Assembly: GCA_945907755.1 (NCBI GenBank)
Contig: CAMDTN010000003.1
Span: 1-64,000 of the forward strand
Origin: Singulisphaera sp. GP187
GTDB taxonomy: Bacteria; Planctomycetota; GCA-002687715
Length of the DNA: 64,000 nucleotides
Reading direction: 5' to 3'
Positions within the stretch are counted from its first letter, which is position 1; every line of letters starts with the position of its first letter. Of the stretch, positions 24,730 to 33,261 are shown piece after piece. The translations under genes were made by a program, and so were the position numbers. Below the pieces are notes generated by a model. It did not search any database. It saw nothing but the letters and a program-made list of their open reading frames with translations, and had not been told where the DNA came from.

Positions 24730-25335
24730 ATGCCAGCATTTCCTGAAGATCCCAATGTGCGCTGCATGCTGGCGCTGAAGGCCGGCCGTCGGGAAGCACT
24801 GGATGAGCTGGTGCAGAGCAACGCGCCTCGGCTGTTGGCCTTCTTGCGGCACTACGCCGGAACGCAAGAGGACGCCGAAGACATTGCGCAGCTCACCTTC
24901 GCCAGCGTCTGGGAAGCGCGCAATAACTACCAGCCCGTGGCGCGCTTCAGCACTTGGCTGTACCGCATCGCGGTGAATCACGCGATCAATCACAAGCGCC
25001 GCGAGAAACTGCGCCGCAGCGGGGAGCTTGTTGATGGCCTCGTGTGCGACTGGCGGGCCGACGCCCCCGATCACATGGTGCGTGCAGAGGCCGCGGCCCG
25101 CGTGCGCGCGGCGGTGGACGCGCTGTCGCCGCAACAGCGCGCCATCATCTTGCTGCGCTGCTACGAAGGTTTCTCCATGAACGAATTGTGCGTCGCATTG
25201 GAATTGGGTTTGGCCGCAGTGAAGAGTTTGCTCTTCCGCGCGCGGCAAAACCTGAAGGCCGATTTGGAAGCAGACATTGAAGCGGTGCGCGGGCTGATGG
25301 AGCCCGAACGCACGCGAAAGGACCTGCGGGCATGA
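24730..25335 (+). CDS. ECF-type RNA polymerase sigma factor
   Basis: 201 residues. Region 2 runs about 25-95 (LLAFLRHYAGTQEDAEDIAQLTFASVWEA with the FSTWLYRIAVNHAINHKRR core). Region 4 runs about 125-180 (ALSPQQRAIILLRCYEGFSMNELCVALELGLAAVKSLLFRARQNL). No regions 1.1 or 3 are present, as expected for extracytoplasmic-function sigma factors. It should direct transcription of an envelope or secreted gene set, including its own operon. The ATG at 24730 follows GGAAG at good spacing; a GTG at 24715 is possible. The stop overlaps the start of the next gene (ATGA), which looks like its anti-sigma factor. Confidence 0.9.
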   Translation: MPAFPEDPNVRCMLALKAGRREALDELVQSNAPRLLAFLRHYAGTQEDAEDIAQLTFASVWEARNNYQPVARFSTWLYRIAVNHAINHKRREKLRRSGELVDGLVCDWRADAPDHMVRAEAAARVRAAVDALSPQQRAIILLRCYEGFSMNELCVALELGLAAVKSLLFRARQNLKADLEADIEAVRGLMEPERTRKDLRA

Positions 25336-25697
25336 TTCCCAAGACTCCGATGAGTAGTGAAGACCTGCCGACGTGGCACGACGATGCGCTCGACCATTTG
25401 CTGGCCGCTGCGATGCACGCAGACGCACCGGCAGACGCGACGGCGCGCGTCACTGCAGGATTGAATGCGCGCATCGCGTCGCGCGCACGGCCTTGGCGCG
25501 CTGCCGCTGCAGCCGGTGTGCTGCTGCTGGCTGGCAGCGCGTGGCTGTTGTGGCCGAAAGCTACGGAGCCAGCGGAACTCAATGCGTTGGCGCCGGACGA
25601 CTACGCAGTTCTGCTGCCTGCAGGGGAAGGCGACGCATTGCGTCAGACTTTGAATGAGATTGAGTGGGTCCAAGTCTCTTGGTTGCCGCGAGGATGA
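25332..25697 (+). CDS. Probable membrane anti-sigma factor
   Basis: 121 residues: a cytosolic N-terminal helical part (1-55, including HDDALDHLLAAAM), one membrane helix (about 56-73, AAAAAGVLLLAGSAWLLW) and a short outside tail. The position right after an ECF sigma gene with a 4-base overlap is the usual place for the cognate anti-sigma factor. There is no HxxxCxxC zinc motif, so it is not a ZAS-type protein. The role is inferred from order and topology. Confidence 0.65.
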   Translation: MIPKTPMSSEDLPTWHDDALDHLLAAAMHADAPADATARVTAGLNARIASRARPWRAAAAAGVLLLAGSAWLLWPKATEPAELNALAPDDYAVLLPAGEGDALRQTLNEIEWVQVSWLPRG

Positions 25698-25701
25698 TGT
25701 C

Positions 25702-26772
25702 ATGAAGCGATTCCTGCTTCTTTTCATGTTGTTTGCGCTGCATCTGGCGGCGCAGGCACCAGACGCCACTGCAGACGCAGCGCACTTGCGAGTGCTGCGA
25801 GATAGCTTGCCTCTTGGCACGCGGCTGGCTCGGCATGCCGAGTGGGAACTTCTCTGGCGCGAAACCCCCACCGACCAGCGCGCTGCCTTCTTGGCATTGC
25901 CGTTTGCGGAAAAGCAAGCACTGCTGCTGCGTCGCTCTGCCGAGCGCGAACAGCGCGGCGCCGAAGCGCTGGCGGACACACTCGACGACGCGGAACGGCA
26001 ATACATCGACAGTTTGGCCCCCCGCGAACGCGCTGCGCGTTTGGTTGCACTCCGCGTGCGCCGCGAATTCGATCGTGCGCTGCGGCGGGCAGAGGCCGAG
26101 GGTCTGGTGGACGCCACACGCAAGACCGAATTGGAAAGCCTCGACGTAACGCAACAAGCGGAGGCCACCTTGGTGCTGCTGAAAGAACTGGTGCTTAGCA
26201 TCCATGCGGCCGAGTTTGCGCGCATGCCTGTGCGGCAGCGCGAGCGCTTGCAGAGCCTGCCTGTGCGCGAGTTTTTTCATGCGCCAGAGGTTCTGGCGCA
26301 ACGAGCGCGCAACATCTTCAGCGGCGATGGTATGCAGAGCCTGCAAGCAGGCGGGCGTGCGCGGCAAATGCAGGTGTTGGCGGCAGTGTCTGATGGCCTA
26401 CTGGCCCCCGCAGACAGTGAGTTGCTGCGCGCAGGCGCCGCCGAAGAACTACAGCACATGTCTGCAGTCGAGCGCACGCAATTGGCGCAGGTGTTGGAAC
26501 GCGTGGTGTTTGCCAGAGCGCAACGGCCTGCGACGGGGCTGCCTCGGCTGCCCAAAACACTAATGGATCAATTGCCGCCGGAATCCCGCGATTTCTTGCG
26601 GCACTTGCCTCCGCCAGAACAAGAGCGCTTCTTGCGGCGCCGCCACCCGCGCGTGGCCGATGAATGGAATGCGTTGCGCCCGCCGCGCGAGCGCTTGGGC
26701 CCGCCCGGTGCACCGGAGCAGGGGCCTCCGCCTGGACATCGTTCGCCGTCACCCGGGCAACGCCCCACATGA
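25702..26772 (+). CDS. Secreted helical protein in the sigma-factor operon
   Basis: 356 residues. The signal peptide MKRFLLLFMLFALHLAAQ is followed by a very Arg/Glu/Leu-rich helical chain. Short repeated phrases read like FxxLPFAEKQALLLRR, SLPVREFF and LRHLPPPEQERFLRR. The repeats recall DUF3106-like or periplasmic stress-sensor proteins, though no family is certain. A Pro/Gly-rich tail (about 325-356) follows. It begins 4 bases after the anti-sigma gene, so it may be a signal-sensing partner or a target of the system. Confidence 0.55.
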   Translation: MKRFLLLFMLFALHLAAQAPDATADAAHLRVLRDSLPLGTRLARHAEWELLWRETPTDQRAAFLALPFAEKQALLLRRSAEREQRGAEALADTLDDAERQYIDSLAPRERAARLVALRVRREFDRALRRAEAEGLVDATRKTELESLDVTQQAEATLVLLKELVLSIHAAEFARMPVRQRERLQSLPVREFFHAPEVLAQRARNIFSGDGMQSLQAGGRARQMQVLAAVSDGLLAPADSELLRAGAAEELQHMSAVERTQLAQVLERVVFARAQRPATGLPRLPKTLMDQLPPESRDFLRHLPPPEQERFLRRRHPRVADEWNALRPPRERLGPPGAPEQGPPPGHRSPSPGQRPT

Positions 26773-26820
26773 TTGGGCAGATGCTGCGTATAGTCTGAGG
26801 CCTGCAGGAGGGCTTCGAAT

Positions 26821-28011
26821 ATGCGCAGCATGATGGTTTGGTTGGGAGTGATGATGCTGACGGCGCAGGGCATGCTGCCCGCGCAAGCTGCGGCGGCGCA
26901 AGACGCTGACGCCGCCATCCACAGCGAATTCAACAAGCTGATGTCTGCTGCCGCGCCGAATGGCGATGGCGCGACGCGTCCGGACGAAGCCGAAGCGGAG
27001 CGCCGCATGAAGGCCACTGGCGTTGGCTTGGAAGACTTCATCGTGCGTTGGGCCCCGCGCGCGGGCGAATTGAAAGCGGGGCGGCTGACGCTGGCCAAAG
27101 CGCTGACCATGGCAGGGCGCCCAGCGGACGCAGTGCCACATTTTCGCGCGTTCTTAGCCACCAACCCTGCAGAGGCGGAAGCAGAGGATGCCGAACTCGC
27201 GCTCGGCACTGCGCTTTTGGATGCCAAAGACTTGAAAGGGGCCAGCGCTGCGCTCAGTGCATTTCTTGAGCGGCGCAAAGACAGCAAGCAAGTGGGCGTC
27301 GCGCACCATTACCTAGGTGTGGCGCGTTGGCAGGCGGGCGAGCACGAGTCCGCGCTGGCATCGTTTACCGAAGCGCTGCGTACTGCAGGCGATTCGCCGA
27401 TCAGTGCGGATGCGGCCTTGAAGCGCCTCGAACTATTGCGCGACATGGGCCGCATTGATGAAGCGAAGCTCGCGTTCGGAGTGCTGAAAGCTGCTCACCC
27501 CGAAGCGCCGTACCTGCTGGCTTTGGGCGAGCAACTGGAATGGATCGGGAAAGCCGCACCCGAGTTGGAAGACATCGCGAGCTTTGTGCAAGGCGAGGCA
27601 ACGACGCTGGGCGCCCTGCAGGGACGCGTCGTCATTTTGAACTTTTTCGCAGACCGCTACGAAGCCTGCCAAGCCGAGCTGAAAACACTTGCTGCGCTGG
27701 ATGCCAAGCTCGCGGGCGCAGTGGTGTTGTTGGGTTTGACCAAGCATTACCAGCCCTATGACCGCGCCAGTGCCGAAGTGCAAAACCGCGCCTTGCAACA
27801 GTTCTTGCAAGTGCATGGCGTGCTCTTCCGTGTGGCGGTGGCCAGTACCTTCGACAATTTGAAGAACTACACCGTGCGCGGCATTCCATACACCGTGGTC
27901 ATCGGCAAGGATGGGCGCATCGCGCACCTATTGGTTGGAGGCACGCGGCACAATGAGCGCGCCCGCGCAGACTTCATCGCGGCGGTGGAGCGCGCTACGA
28001 AGGCTCCATAG
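26821..28011 (+). CDS. Secreted TPR protein with one-cysteine thioredoxin domain (TlpA-like)
   Basis: 396 residues. A signal peptide (about 1-22), TPR helices (about 90-225, including AHHYLGVARWQAGEHESALASF) and a C-terminal thioredoxin-fold domain (about 255-390, VVILNFFADRYEACQAEL, cis-Pro loop RGIPYTVVIGKDG). Where TlpA proteins have WCGPC this one has RYEAC: the first Cys is Tyr280 and only C283 is left. It cannot do ordinary disulfide exchange and may be a binding or one-Cys redox protein. It has a good ribosome site (GGAGGG) and a TATAGT near 26790. Confidence 0.75.
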   Translation: MRSMMVWLGVMMLTAQGMLPAQAAAAQDADAAIHSEFNKLMSAAAPNGDGATRPDEAEAERRMKATGVGLEDFIVRWAPRAGELKAGRLTLAKALTMAGRPADAVPHFRAFLATNPAEAEAEDAELALGTALLDAKDLKGASAALSAFLERRKDSKQVGVAHHYLGVARWQAGEHESALASFTEALRTAGDSPISADAALKRLELLRDMGRIDEAKLAFGVLKAAHPEAPYLLALGEQLEWIGKAAPELEDIASFVQGEATTLGALQGRVVILNFFADRYEACQAELKTLAALDAKLAGAVVLLGLTKHYQPYDRASAEVQNRALQQFLQVHGVLFRVAVASTFDNLKNYTVRGIPYTVVIGKDGRIAHLLVGGTRHNERARADFIAAVERATKAP

Positions 28012-28034
28012 CCCGACTGGCCGCTTGGTCACGC

Positions 28035-28649
28035 CTAACGCTGTTTCTGCGCGCGCATGATGATGGCCAAGTTGATGGCGTTCACACTGACATGCGCCAC
28101 GATGGGTGCCAGCAGCGAACCCGACCACTCATAGAGCGCGCCGAACATGAAGCCGGCTGCGAGAGCGAACAAAGTCCACGGGCGATAGACCTTGTGCGGC
28201 ACAAAATGCACCAAGCCGAAGACCGAGGAAGCGGCCCAGTAGCCCAGCCATGGCTGCAGCACCCCGCGGAAGAAAAATTCTTCAGTGACACCAGAAAGTA
28301 ATGCGAGCGACAACACTTGCCGCGCGCTCAGCGGCCCGAGTGTGGTGCGGAATTCTGACTCTAAGGCGCGCAGCGAAGGCAATAGGCGTACGAGCACCCA
28401 AGTGATGGCCACCATGCCCAAGCCAAGGCTAAATCCTGCGGCGGCGGCCGCGCCGAGTGTGGCGCTGTCTAACGGCCCCGGCAGCGTTTCTTGCCAATAG
28501 AGCGCAAGCGCTGCTGCCGCTAACAAGAGGGGCGTGTACACCACCCCAGCAGTGAACAGAATGGTGAGCGGGTCGCCGATTTCGTCGCGCAGCGCGGGGT
28601 CGATCAGTGAATCAATACCGGGCGCATGTGTTGTGGGTTGAGAGCTCAT
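28035..28649 (-). CDS. CPBP family intramembrane metalloprotease
   Basis: 204 residues with about five or six membrane helices. The three CPBP motifs are present: the EE pair in GVTEEFFFRGVLQPWLGYW (about 123-141), FGLVHF with a His (about 147-152) and the His of APIVAHVSVNAINL (about 178-191). Members cut membrane proteins or prenylated peptides, or serve as immunity proteins. The substrate is unknown here. It stands alone on the minus strand, convergent with the TPR-thioredoxin gene. Confidence 0.85.
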   Translation of the reverse strand: MSSQPTTHAPGIDSLIDPALRDEIGDPLTILFTAGVVYTPLLLAAAALALYWQETLPGPLDSATLGAAAAAGFSLGLGMVAITWVLVRLLPSLRALESEFRTTLGPLSARQVLSLALLSGVTEEFFFRGVLQPWLGYWAASSVFGLVHFVPHKVYRPWTLFALAAGFMFGALYEWSGSLLAPIVAHVSVNAINLAIIMRAQKQR

Positions 28650-28733
28650 GGCGCGGTGGCAACAGTGTCAGCGGGTTTCTGATTGCTGTCAACGCAATCT
28701 GCACTCACGCGCTGCGCGCACTATCATGCACCC

Positions 28734-29918
28734 ATGACCAACGCGGAGCGTGTGCAGGTTTTGCTGGATCGAGGCGTCGTCATTCCCGCACCGGATCAAG
28801 TCTTCGTTGATGCTGATGTTTCTGTTGATGCGATTGCTGCAGGCAGCGTGTTGCATCCGGGAACGCGCTTAGAAGGCGCGCGCACATTCATGGCCCCGGG
28901 TGCCGAGGCAGGTAGCGCAGGCCCTGCCACTGTGCGCAATTGCGTCTTGGGGCACGGTGCAAAACTGGGCAGCGGTTTGTTCGAAGGCGCTGTGCTTTTC
29001 GACGGAGCGAGCTTCGGGCCCTGTTGTCACGCGCGCGACGGTACGCTGCTGGAGGAAGGTGCGAGCGTCGCCCATGCCAGCGGTACCAAGCAAACAGTGC
29101 TGCTGCCTTTCGCAACTCTGGGCAGCAACATCAATTGCTGCGATGCGTTGTTGGCTGGCGGCACTGGACCGCAAGACCACAGCGAAATCGGCAGCGGTTT
29201 CATCCACTTCAACTTCACGCCGCATGGTGTGGCTGGCGACAAAGCAACGCCTTCGCTGTTCGGCGATGTTCCGCGCGGCGTGTGGCTGCGTGAGAAACGC
29301 ATTTTCTTGGGAGGAGCCGGCGGCGTGGTGGGGCCAGCCCAAGTCGGTTTTGGCACCGTGCTTGCGGCGGGTTCGGTGTGGCGGCGCAATAAAGGCGAAG
29401 GCGTGCTCGCACTGGCCGAACGATTGCCCGAACGCGAACTCGTGTTCAATGCGTCGCGAGAAGGTCGCCCGCGCGAAAAATTGAAAGCCAATTTGCGCTA
29501 CATCGGCAATCTGTGCGCGCTGCGCGCGTTCCACCAAGAAGTGCGTTTGCCGCTAGCGGGCCAAGACGCAGCCCGCCGCCATGTGGTTCAAGCCGCCATT
29601 GCGTTGCTCGCGGCGTCAGTGGAAGAGCGCGTCAAGCAAATGGACCGTTGGATCCAAGGACTGAATGGCGCGGGGGAGGCCGAGGCATTGCGCCGAGCGT
29701 GGCCGCACTTGGCCGTTGCGCTGCGTCGACTGGAGTGTGCAGCCGTTCCAGACGCCTTGCGCGCGGCGTTGCGCGCGGCACCGTCGCATCCTGCGGCCGC
29801 CACATTCGGCCCCGTGATCCCTTGGCTTTCCGCGCTACCAGAAGCAACACTCACGGCAGGCCGTGAGTGGCTCGCCGTTAGTGTGCAATGGCGCATCGCG
29901 CTATCGCAGTACGAGTAG
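28734..29918 (+). CDS. Left-handed beta-helix (hexapeptide repeat) protein, GlmU-like
   Basis: 394 residues. The region about 20-235 is a run of hexapeptide-like turns (VLHPGTRLEG, NCVLGHGAKLGSG, TLGSNINCCDALLAG, GFGTVLAAGSV), as in the C-terminal half of GlmU and related acyltransferases. A helical tail (about 255-394) follows. The N-terminal nucleotidyltransferase half of GlmU is missing, so it is not a bifunctional GlmU. It could be a sugar-nucleotide acyltransferase or a structural homologue. The ATG at 28734 opens with MTNAERVQVLLDRGV. Confidence 0.7.
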   Translation: MTNAERVQVLLDRGVVIPAPDQVFVDADVSVDAIAAGSVLHPGTRLEGARTFMAPGAEAGSAGPATVRNCVLGHGAKLGSGLFEGAVLFDGASFGPCCHARDGTLLEEGASVAHASGTKQTVLLPFATLGSNINCCDALLAGGTGPQDHSEIGSGFIHFNFTPHGVAGDKATPSLFGDVPRGVWLREKRIFLGGAGGVVGPAQVGFGTVLAAGSVWRRNKGEGVLALAERLPERELVFNASREGRPREKLKANLRYIGNLCALRAFHQEVRLPLAGQDAARRHVVQAAIALLAASVEERVKQMDRWIQGLNGAGEAEALRRAWPHLAVALRRLECAAVPDALRAALRAAPSHPAAATFGPVIPWLSALPEATLTAGREWLAVSVQWRIALSQYE

Positions 29919-29963
29919 CGCGGCGCGAGAAACGGCGCCCGGACCATTGCCGGGCCAGCCGCC

Positions 29964-30911
29964 CTATTTGCGCTCGATGGTGATGCCGTTCAAGAAAACT
30001 TCTTCAGCCGGGGCTTCGTATTGGTTGCGCGTCTTGCGCGACACAGCGTCCAGCAAATCGAAGCCAGCGAGGATTTCAGCGAACGGAGTTTGCACGAAGT
30101 CGAGGTGCGGTTGGTCAGCGAGCACCACCATGAATTGCGAGCCGTGGCTCTTAGGACGGCCCGGGCCACGCCACATGGAAAGCACGCCCTTCTTGTGGGT
30201 GGCGCGCGAGAATTCGTTGTCCAGCACATGCTCCGGCCCGCCCTTGCCCCACTGGTCCAAGGACTGGTCGCGCGAGAATGGATCGCCCATCTTGGCCCAC
30301 TGGCCTGGGGCCACATGGTGAATGCGCGTGCGGTCGTAGAAGCCGCGCTTGGCGAGGTCCAAGAAGTTCTTCACATGTGCGGGGGCGACATTGGTGTAGA
30401 AACCGATTTTCACATCGCCAACGCTGAAGTGCAGGGTGGCAGTAACGGTTGCGTCGATCTGCGGCTTGCCCAAGGCGATCACTTTGTTCTTGCTGCGGAA
30501 TCCGAGTTCTTCGACGCAGTCATCGAGCGCGCGCGCCACACGCGACTTGCCGCCCTTTTCCAAGGGCAACTGCACCAGCGCGTGCGTGGGGAAGCGGTCG
30601 CTCAAATCGCGCATTGTGCTCAGCGCTTCTTCCACTTGGCCGCCGTTGTACAGCGCATTTCCCAAGTGATAGAGCGCGAGTGGTTCCACGGAAGTTCCGG
30701 CAGCGCGCGTCACAATCTCGCCTAAGCGCGCGATGCACTTCTCCCAATCCACGGCAAGAGTGGGCATGCCTTGGCTTTGGCTGGACTTCTCAGTCTGGCG
30801 CGGCAAAGCGGCATCCAGATCCAGCATGAGTTGGGCCGAACTCTTTTGTTCTTGCGCCGGGACAAATGCGGCGGCCAATAGCAGCACTGCAAGCATGAGT
30901 TTGTTTTGCAT
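29964..30911 (-). CDS. Secreted cyclophilin-type peptidyl-prolyl isomerase with TPR-like part
   Basis: 315 residues. A signal peptide (about 1-19, LAAAFVPAQ) is followed by a helical TPR-like stretch (about 50-115, ALYHLGNALYNGGQVEEAL). The cyclophilin domain (about 155-313) has NFLDLAKRGFYDRTRIHHV, RGPGRPKSHGSQFMVVL and HLDFVQTPFAEILAGFDLL. The usual active-site Arg of FHRV appears as IHHV, so catalysis may be weakened. It lies 2 bases after the SurA-like gene and probably shares its mRNA, forming a periplasmic folding operon. Confidence 0.85.
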   Translation of the reverse strand: MQNKLMLAVLLLAAAFVPAQEQKSSAQLMLDLDAALPRQTEKSSQSQGMPTLAVDWEKCIARLGEIVTRAAGTSVEPLALYHLGNALYNGGQVEEALSTMRDLSDRFPTHALVQLPLEKGGKSRVARALDDCVEELGFRSKNKVIALGKPQIDATVTATLHFSVGDVKIGFYTNVAPAHVKNFLDLAKRGFYDRTRIHHVAPGQWAKMGDPFSRDQSLDQWGKGGPEHVLDNEFSRATHKKGVLSMWRGPGRPKSHGSQFMVVLADQPHLDFVQTPFAEILAGFDLLDAVSRKTRNQYEAPAEEVFLNGITIERK

Positions 30912-30913
30912 GA

Positions 30914-32806
30914 TTAGAACTCCGTCCAGCCGTGACGCTGCATCAGTTGTTGCGCACTCCAGCGGTACATGGCGCTGTAGACCTCTTGGCGTTCCAATCC
31001 GCTGCTGCGCTGAGCGAAATCCGCCGCCGGCATGTTCTCGAATGGGGGCTCTTCGCGGCTGATCAGCTTCACTACGAAGTGGCTACCCAGCACGACATCG
31101 GACAGGATTGGGCTGACTTGGCCCGGTTCCAGACCGCGAATCTGATACGACGAGCGCAGGAACGAAGCGCGTAATTCTGCCGGGTCTGTGATGCTGCCGC
31201 GATCGGTGTACATGGTTTCAAAAGCGAACGGCGGCAGTTCGGCGAGTTTCAGTGCGCGCGTTTGCGCTACCGCTTCGAAGTGCGCAGCCATGCGCGTGGC
31301 GCGCAGTGTGCGCTTCTTGTTCTCGCCGAAGATGTTGTGCTTCTGACGGATCATCTCCGTTTGCTCGCGATTCTCGGCGCTCAGCGTGGCAATCTCCTTC
31401 GCTGCGGCGGCGCGGGCGTCTTCGTCGATCTGTGCTTCTTCCGAACCCGTTTCAGCGCCGACAGCATTCTCCAGTGCGGCGAGGAAATCCAGGCAGCCCT
31501 TCTGCGCAGCCAACACGGCGCTTTCATGGGCCCAGTCTTGCACTAGCTTGGCGCCGACTTCTTCAAACGAAGGCAGAGCGCTGACCGACTTGTCTACGGC
31601 ACGCCAGAAGTACTGAGTGGCGCCGCTCCATGCGAGGGAGTTGGAGACTTGCCCCGGGGGCGCGTTGAACAATTCGGAGAATAGTTGGTGCCCGGCGGCG
31701 GGCAGCAGTTTCGACAACGCGAGGTTGTCTTGCTTCTCGATACGCACATGTTGCAGGCCGAATTCTTTGGCGAGGGCGGCGAGGTCTGCTGTCGCACCAG
31801 CGACGCGCGCTTTCTCGAAGGCCGCGCCCATGGGGTCGCCAAGCACCAGTTCGCGCTGGATCACCGGCAACAACACATCGAACGGAGTGACGATGTCCTG
31901 AATCTTTGGCAACTGCCCCGCGGCTGGGTACAGCTTCGGTCGTTGATCCGACGGGATCTGCTGCATCAAGCGCTCTTTGTGTTTCTTGAAATGCGCAAAG
32001 GCCTGCTCGCGGCCGATGTTGCCGGCCGTGTGCAGCGCTGCTTTTTGCGCGGCCGTCAGGTTCTCGGGGTCGAAGAGCAGCAAATCGGCGCTGACGGTGG
32101 TGGGCAAGCGATGCTTGTTCTGTGCGTTCACATTCTCGGACCAGAATTTGCGCAGCTCGGTCTCGCTGGCGCCCTTGGTCATCAAGTCCTTTTCCAATTG
32201 GGTCGCAGGGAACTCCACAAAGGCCACACGGAACAAGTGGTTTTCGGCCTTCCATTGTTCGAAGGCGGCAGAGGAACGCACACGAATGTCGTTGGTAGAC
32301 CAGTCTTTCAGACGCTGCGACGCGCGGGTCTGGCGCAAGTAGTCGTGGTATTGCGCATCGGTAATGCCCATGCTTTTCAGGCGTTCGCGCATGCTTTCGG
32401 CGAACATGGCTCCAGCGCGCAAAGGCGAGCTAAGCGCCACTTCTTCTAAACTCGGTGCAAGCCCGAGTGCTTGTGCCTCTGCGAACATCAGCAGGTGTTC
32501 GATGATGCGCATGGGCTGCAGCGGCTGTTCCTTGCGCTCTTCGTGTGGCTTCAGCAGCAAGTAGGCGTCGTAGAACTGCTGCTCGGTCACGCTCACTTCC
32601 GCGCCGCCCATGGTGTAGGTGGCGCGCACCCGTGCAGGATCTGCGGGCGCGGCGATGGGCTTTAGCCCGTCCGGTACCTGGGGCCGAGCGCTGATCGCTG
32701 GGGCTGCCGGCAGCGAGTCGGAGTTGCCCTGCGCCCATGCCGTTCCGCCAACTGCGTAGAGGCTGCACACAGGGATCATCAGCCACAATTTCACGAAGGC
32801 ACTCAT
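30914..32806 (-). CDS. SurA/PpiD-like periplasmic folding chaperone
   Basis: 630 residues. The signal peptide ends near GGTAWAQ. Then come SurA-N-like helices (about 70-170, VSVTEQQFYDAYLLLK, LKSMGITDAQYHDYLRQTR), a central parvulin-like part and a second PPIase-like end (VSPILSDVVLGSHFVVKLISREEPPFENM). Proteins of this type escort outer-membrane proteins across the periplasm. The ATG at 32806 has a good Shine-Dalgarno site (GAGGAG). The frame is open for another 121 codons upstream, but that stretch carries a terminator-like hairpin and no coding features. Confidence 0.75.
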   Translation of the reverse strand: MSAFVKLWLMIPVCSLYAVGGTAWAQGNSDSLPAAPAISARPQVPDGLKPIAAPADPARVRATYTMGGAEVSVTEQQFYDAYLLLKPHEERKEQPLQPMRIIEHLLMFAEAQALGLAPSLEEVALSSPLRAGAMFAESMRERLKSMGITDAQYHDYLRQTRASQRLKDWSTNDIRVRSSAAFEQWKAENHLFRVAFVEFPATQLEKDLMTKGASETELRKFWSENVNAQNKHRLPTTVSADLLLFDPENLTAAQKAALHTAGNIGREQAFAHFKKHKERLMQQIPSDQRPKLYPAAGQLPKIQDIVTPFDVLLPVIQRELVLGDPMGAAFEKARVAGATADLAALAKEFGLQHVRIEKQDNLALSKLLPAAGHQLFSELFNAPPGQVSNSLAWSGATQYFWRAVDKSVSALPSFEEVGAKLVQDWAHESAVLAAQKGCLDFLAALENAVGAETGSEEAQIDEDARAAAAKEIATLSAENREQTEMIRQKHNIFGENKKRTLRATRMAAHFEAVAQTRALKLAELPPFAFETMYTDRGSITDPAELRASFLRSSYQIRGLEPGQVSPILSDVVLGSHFVVKLISREEPPFENMPAADFAQRSSGLERQEVYSAMYRWSAQQLMQRHGWTEF

Positions 32807-32882
32807 GCTTAGCTCCTCTGCAGACCTGAGGCCTTGCAGTTCAACGACCAGAAGTGCGCCCAGCTTACTTGCGGCCGCAACC

Positions 32883-32926
32883 CACAAAAAGAACAGCCCG
32901 CGGCGCGCAAAGCCCCGCAGGCTGTT
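32883..32926 (-). terminator. Leftward terminator or attenuator before the surA-like gene
   Basis: AACAGCCTGCGG and CCGCGGGCTGTT (minus-strand reading; plus 32915-32926 and 32892-32903) make a 12-bp stem with one G-U pair, followed by CTTTTT on the minus strand. It lies about 77 bases before the surA-like start, so it could stop leader transcription. Confidence 0.6.
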
Positions 32927-33150
32927 TCGGGGACCCCTTTGGGAGGCCCGGAGTTTGTGGAGAGCAGTCGAGGAACAGATTTCAGGCGTAGAGAGGAAGG
33001 AGGGAGTTTTACGTGTGGAGTTCACACAACCCCGACCGCTTTCCGTTTTCGTTTGGACCTCTTGCGAGGCCCGTTGTTCGATTTGGTGTAGGAAACCCAG
33101 ATTGCCGACTAGTGTGCTGAACCCCCGTTTGGGGCTCGGCAAGTCCGTTG
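32883..33150 (-). ncRNA. Candidate leader or small RNA upstream of the surA-like gene
   Basis: On the minus strand, TATAGT (plus 33158-33163) could start an RNA near 33150 that would end at the stem-loop above, about 270 bases later. The stretch has several stems: a GAGCCCC/GGGGGTTC hairpin, a GGGCCTC-GCAA-GAGGTCC stem with a GNRA loop, a GTGTG/CACAC stem and GGGCCTCC/GGGGTCCC. No clear -35 box was seen and no RNA family was recognised. The rest of the 455-base gap (33164-33261) holds the promoter side of the next rightward gene; nothing else was found. Confidence 0.4.
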
Positions 33151-33261
33151 CCGCAGCACTATACAACAACTGCCACCCGCGGACTCAATGCAGCAGGAAG
33201 AATAAAGCCAAGAACCGTGTTGACGGGTTCCTGTTGGCGGCCAAGAGGTCACAATGGGGGC

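Noticed and set aside
32807..33169. A 121-codon in-frame extension of the surA-like gene
   Set aside because: It would put an unlikely Arg/Ser-rich stretch before the signal peptide and cross a terminator-like hairpin; GAGGAG before 32806 supports the shorter start.
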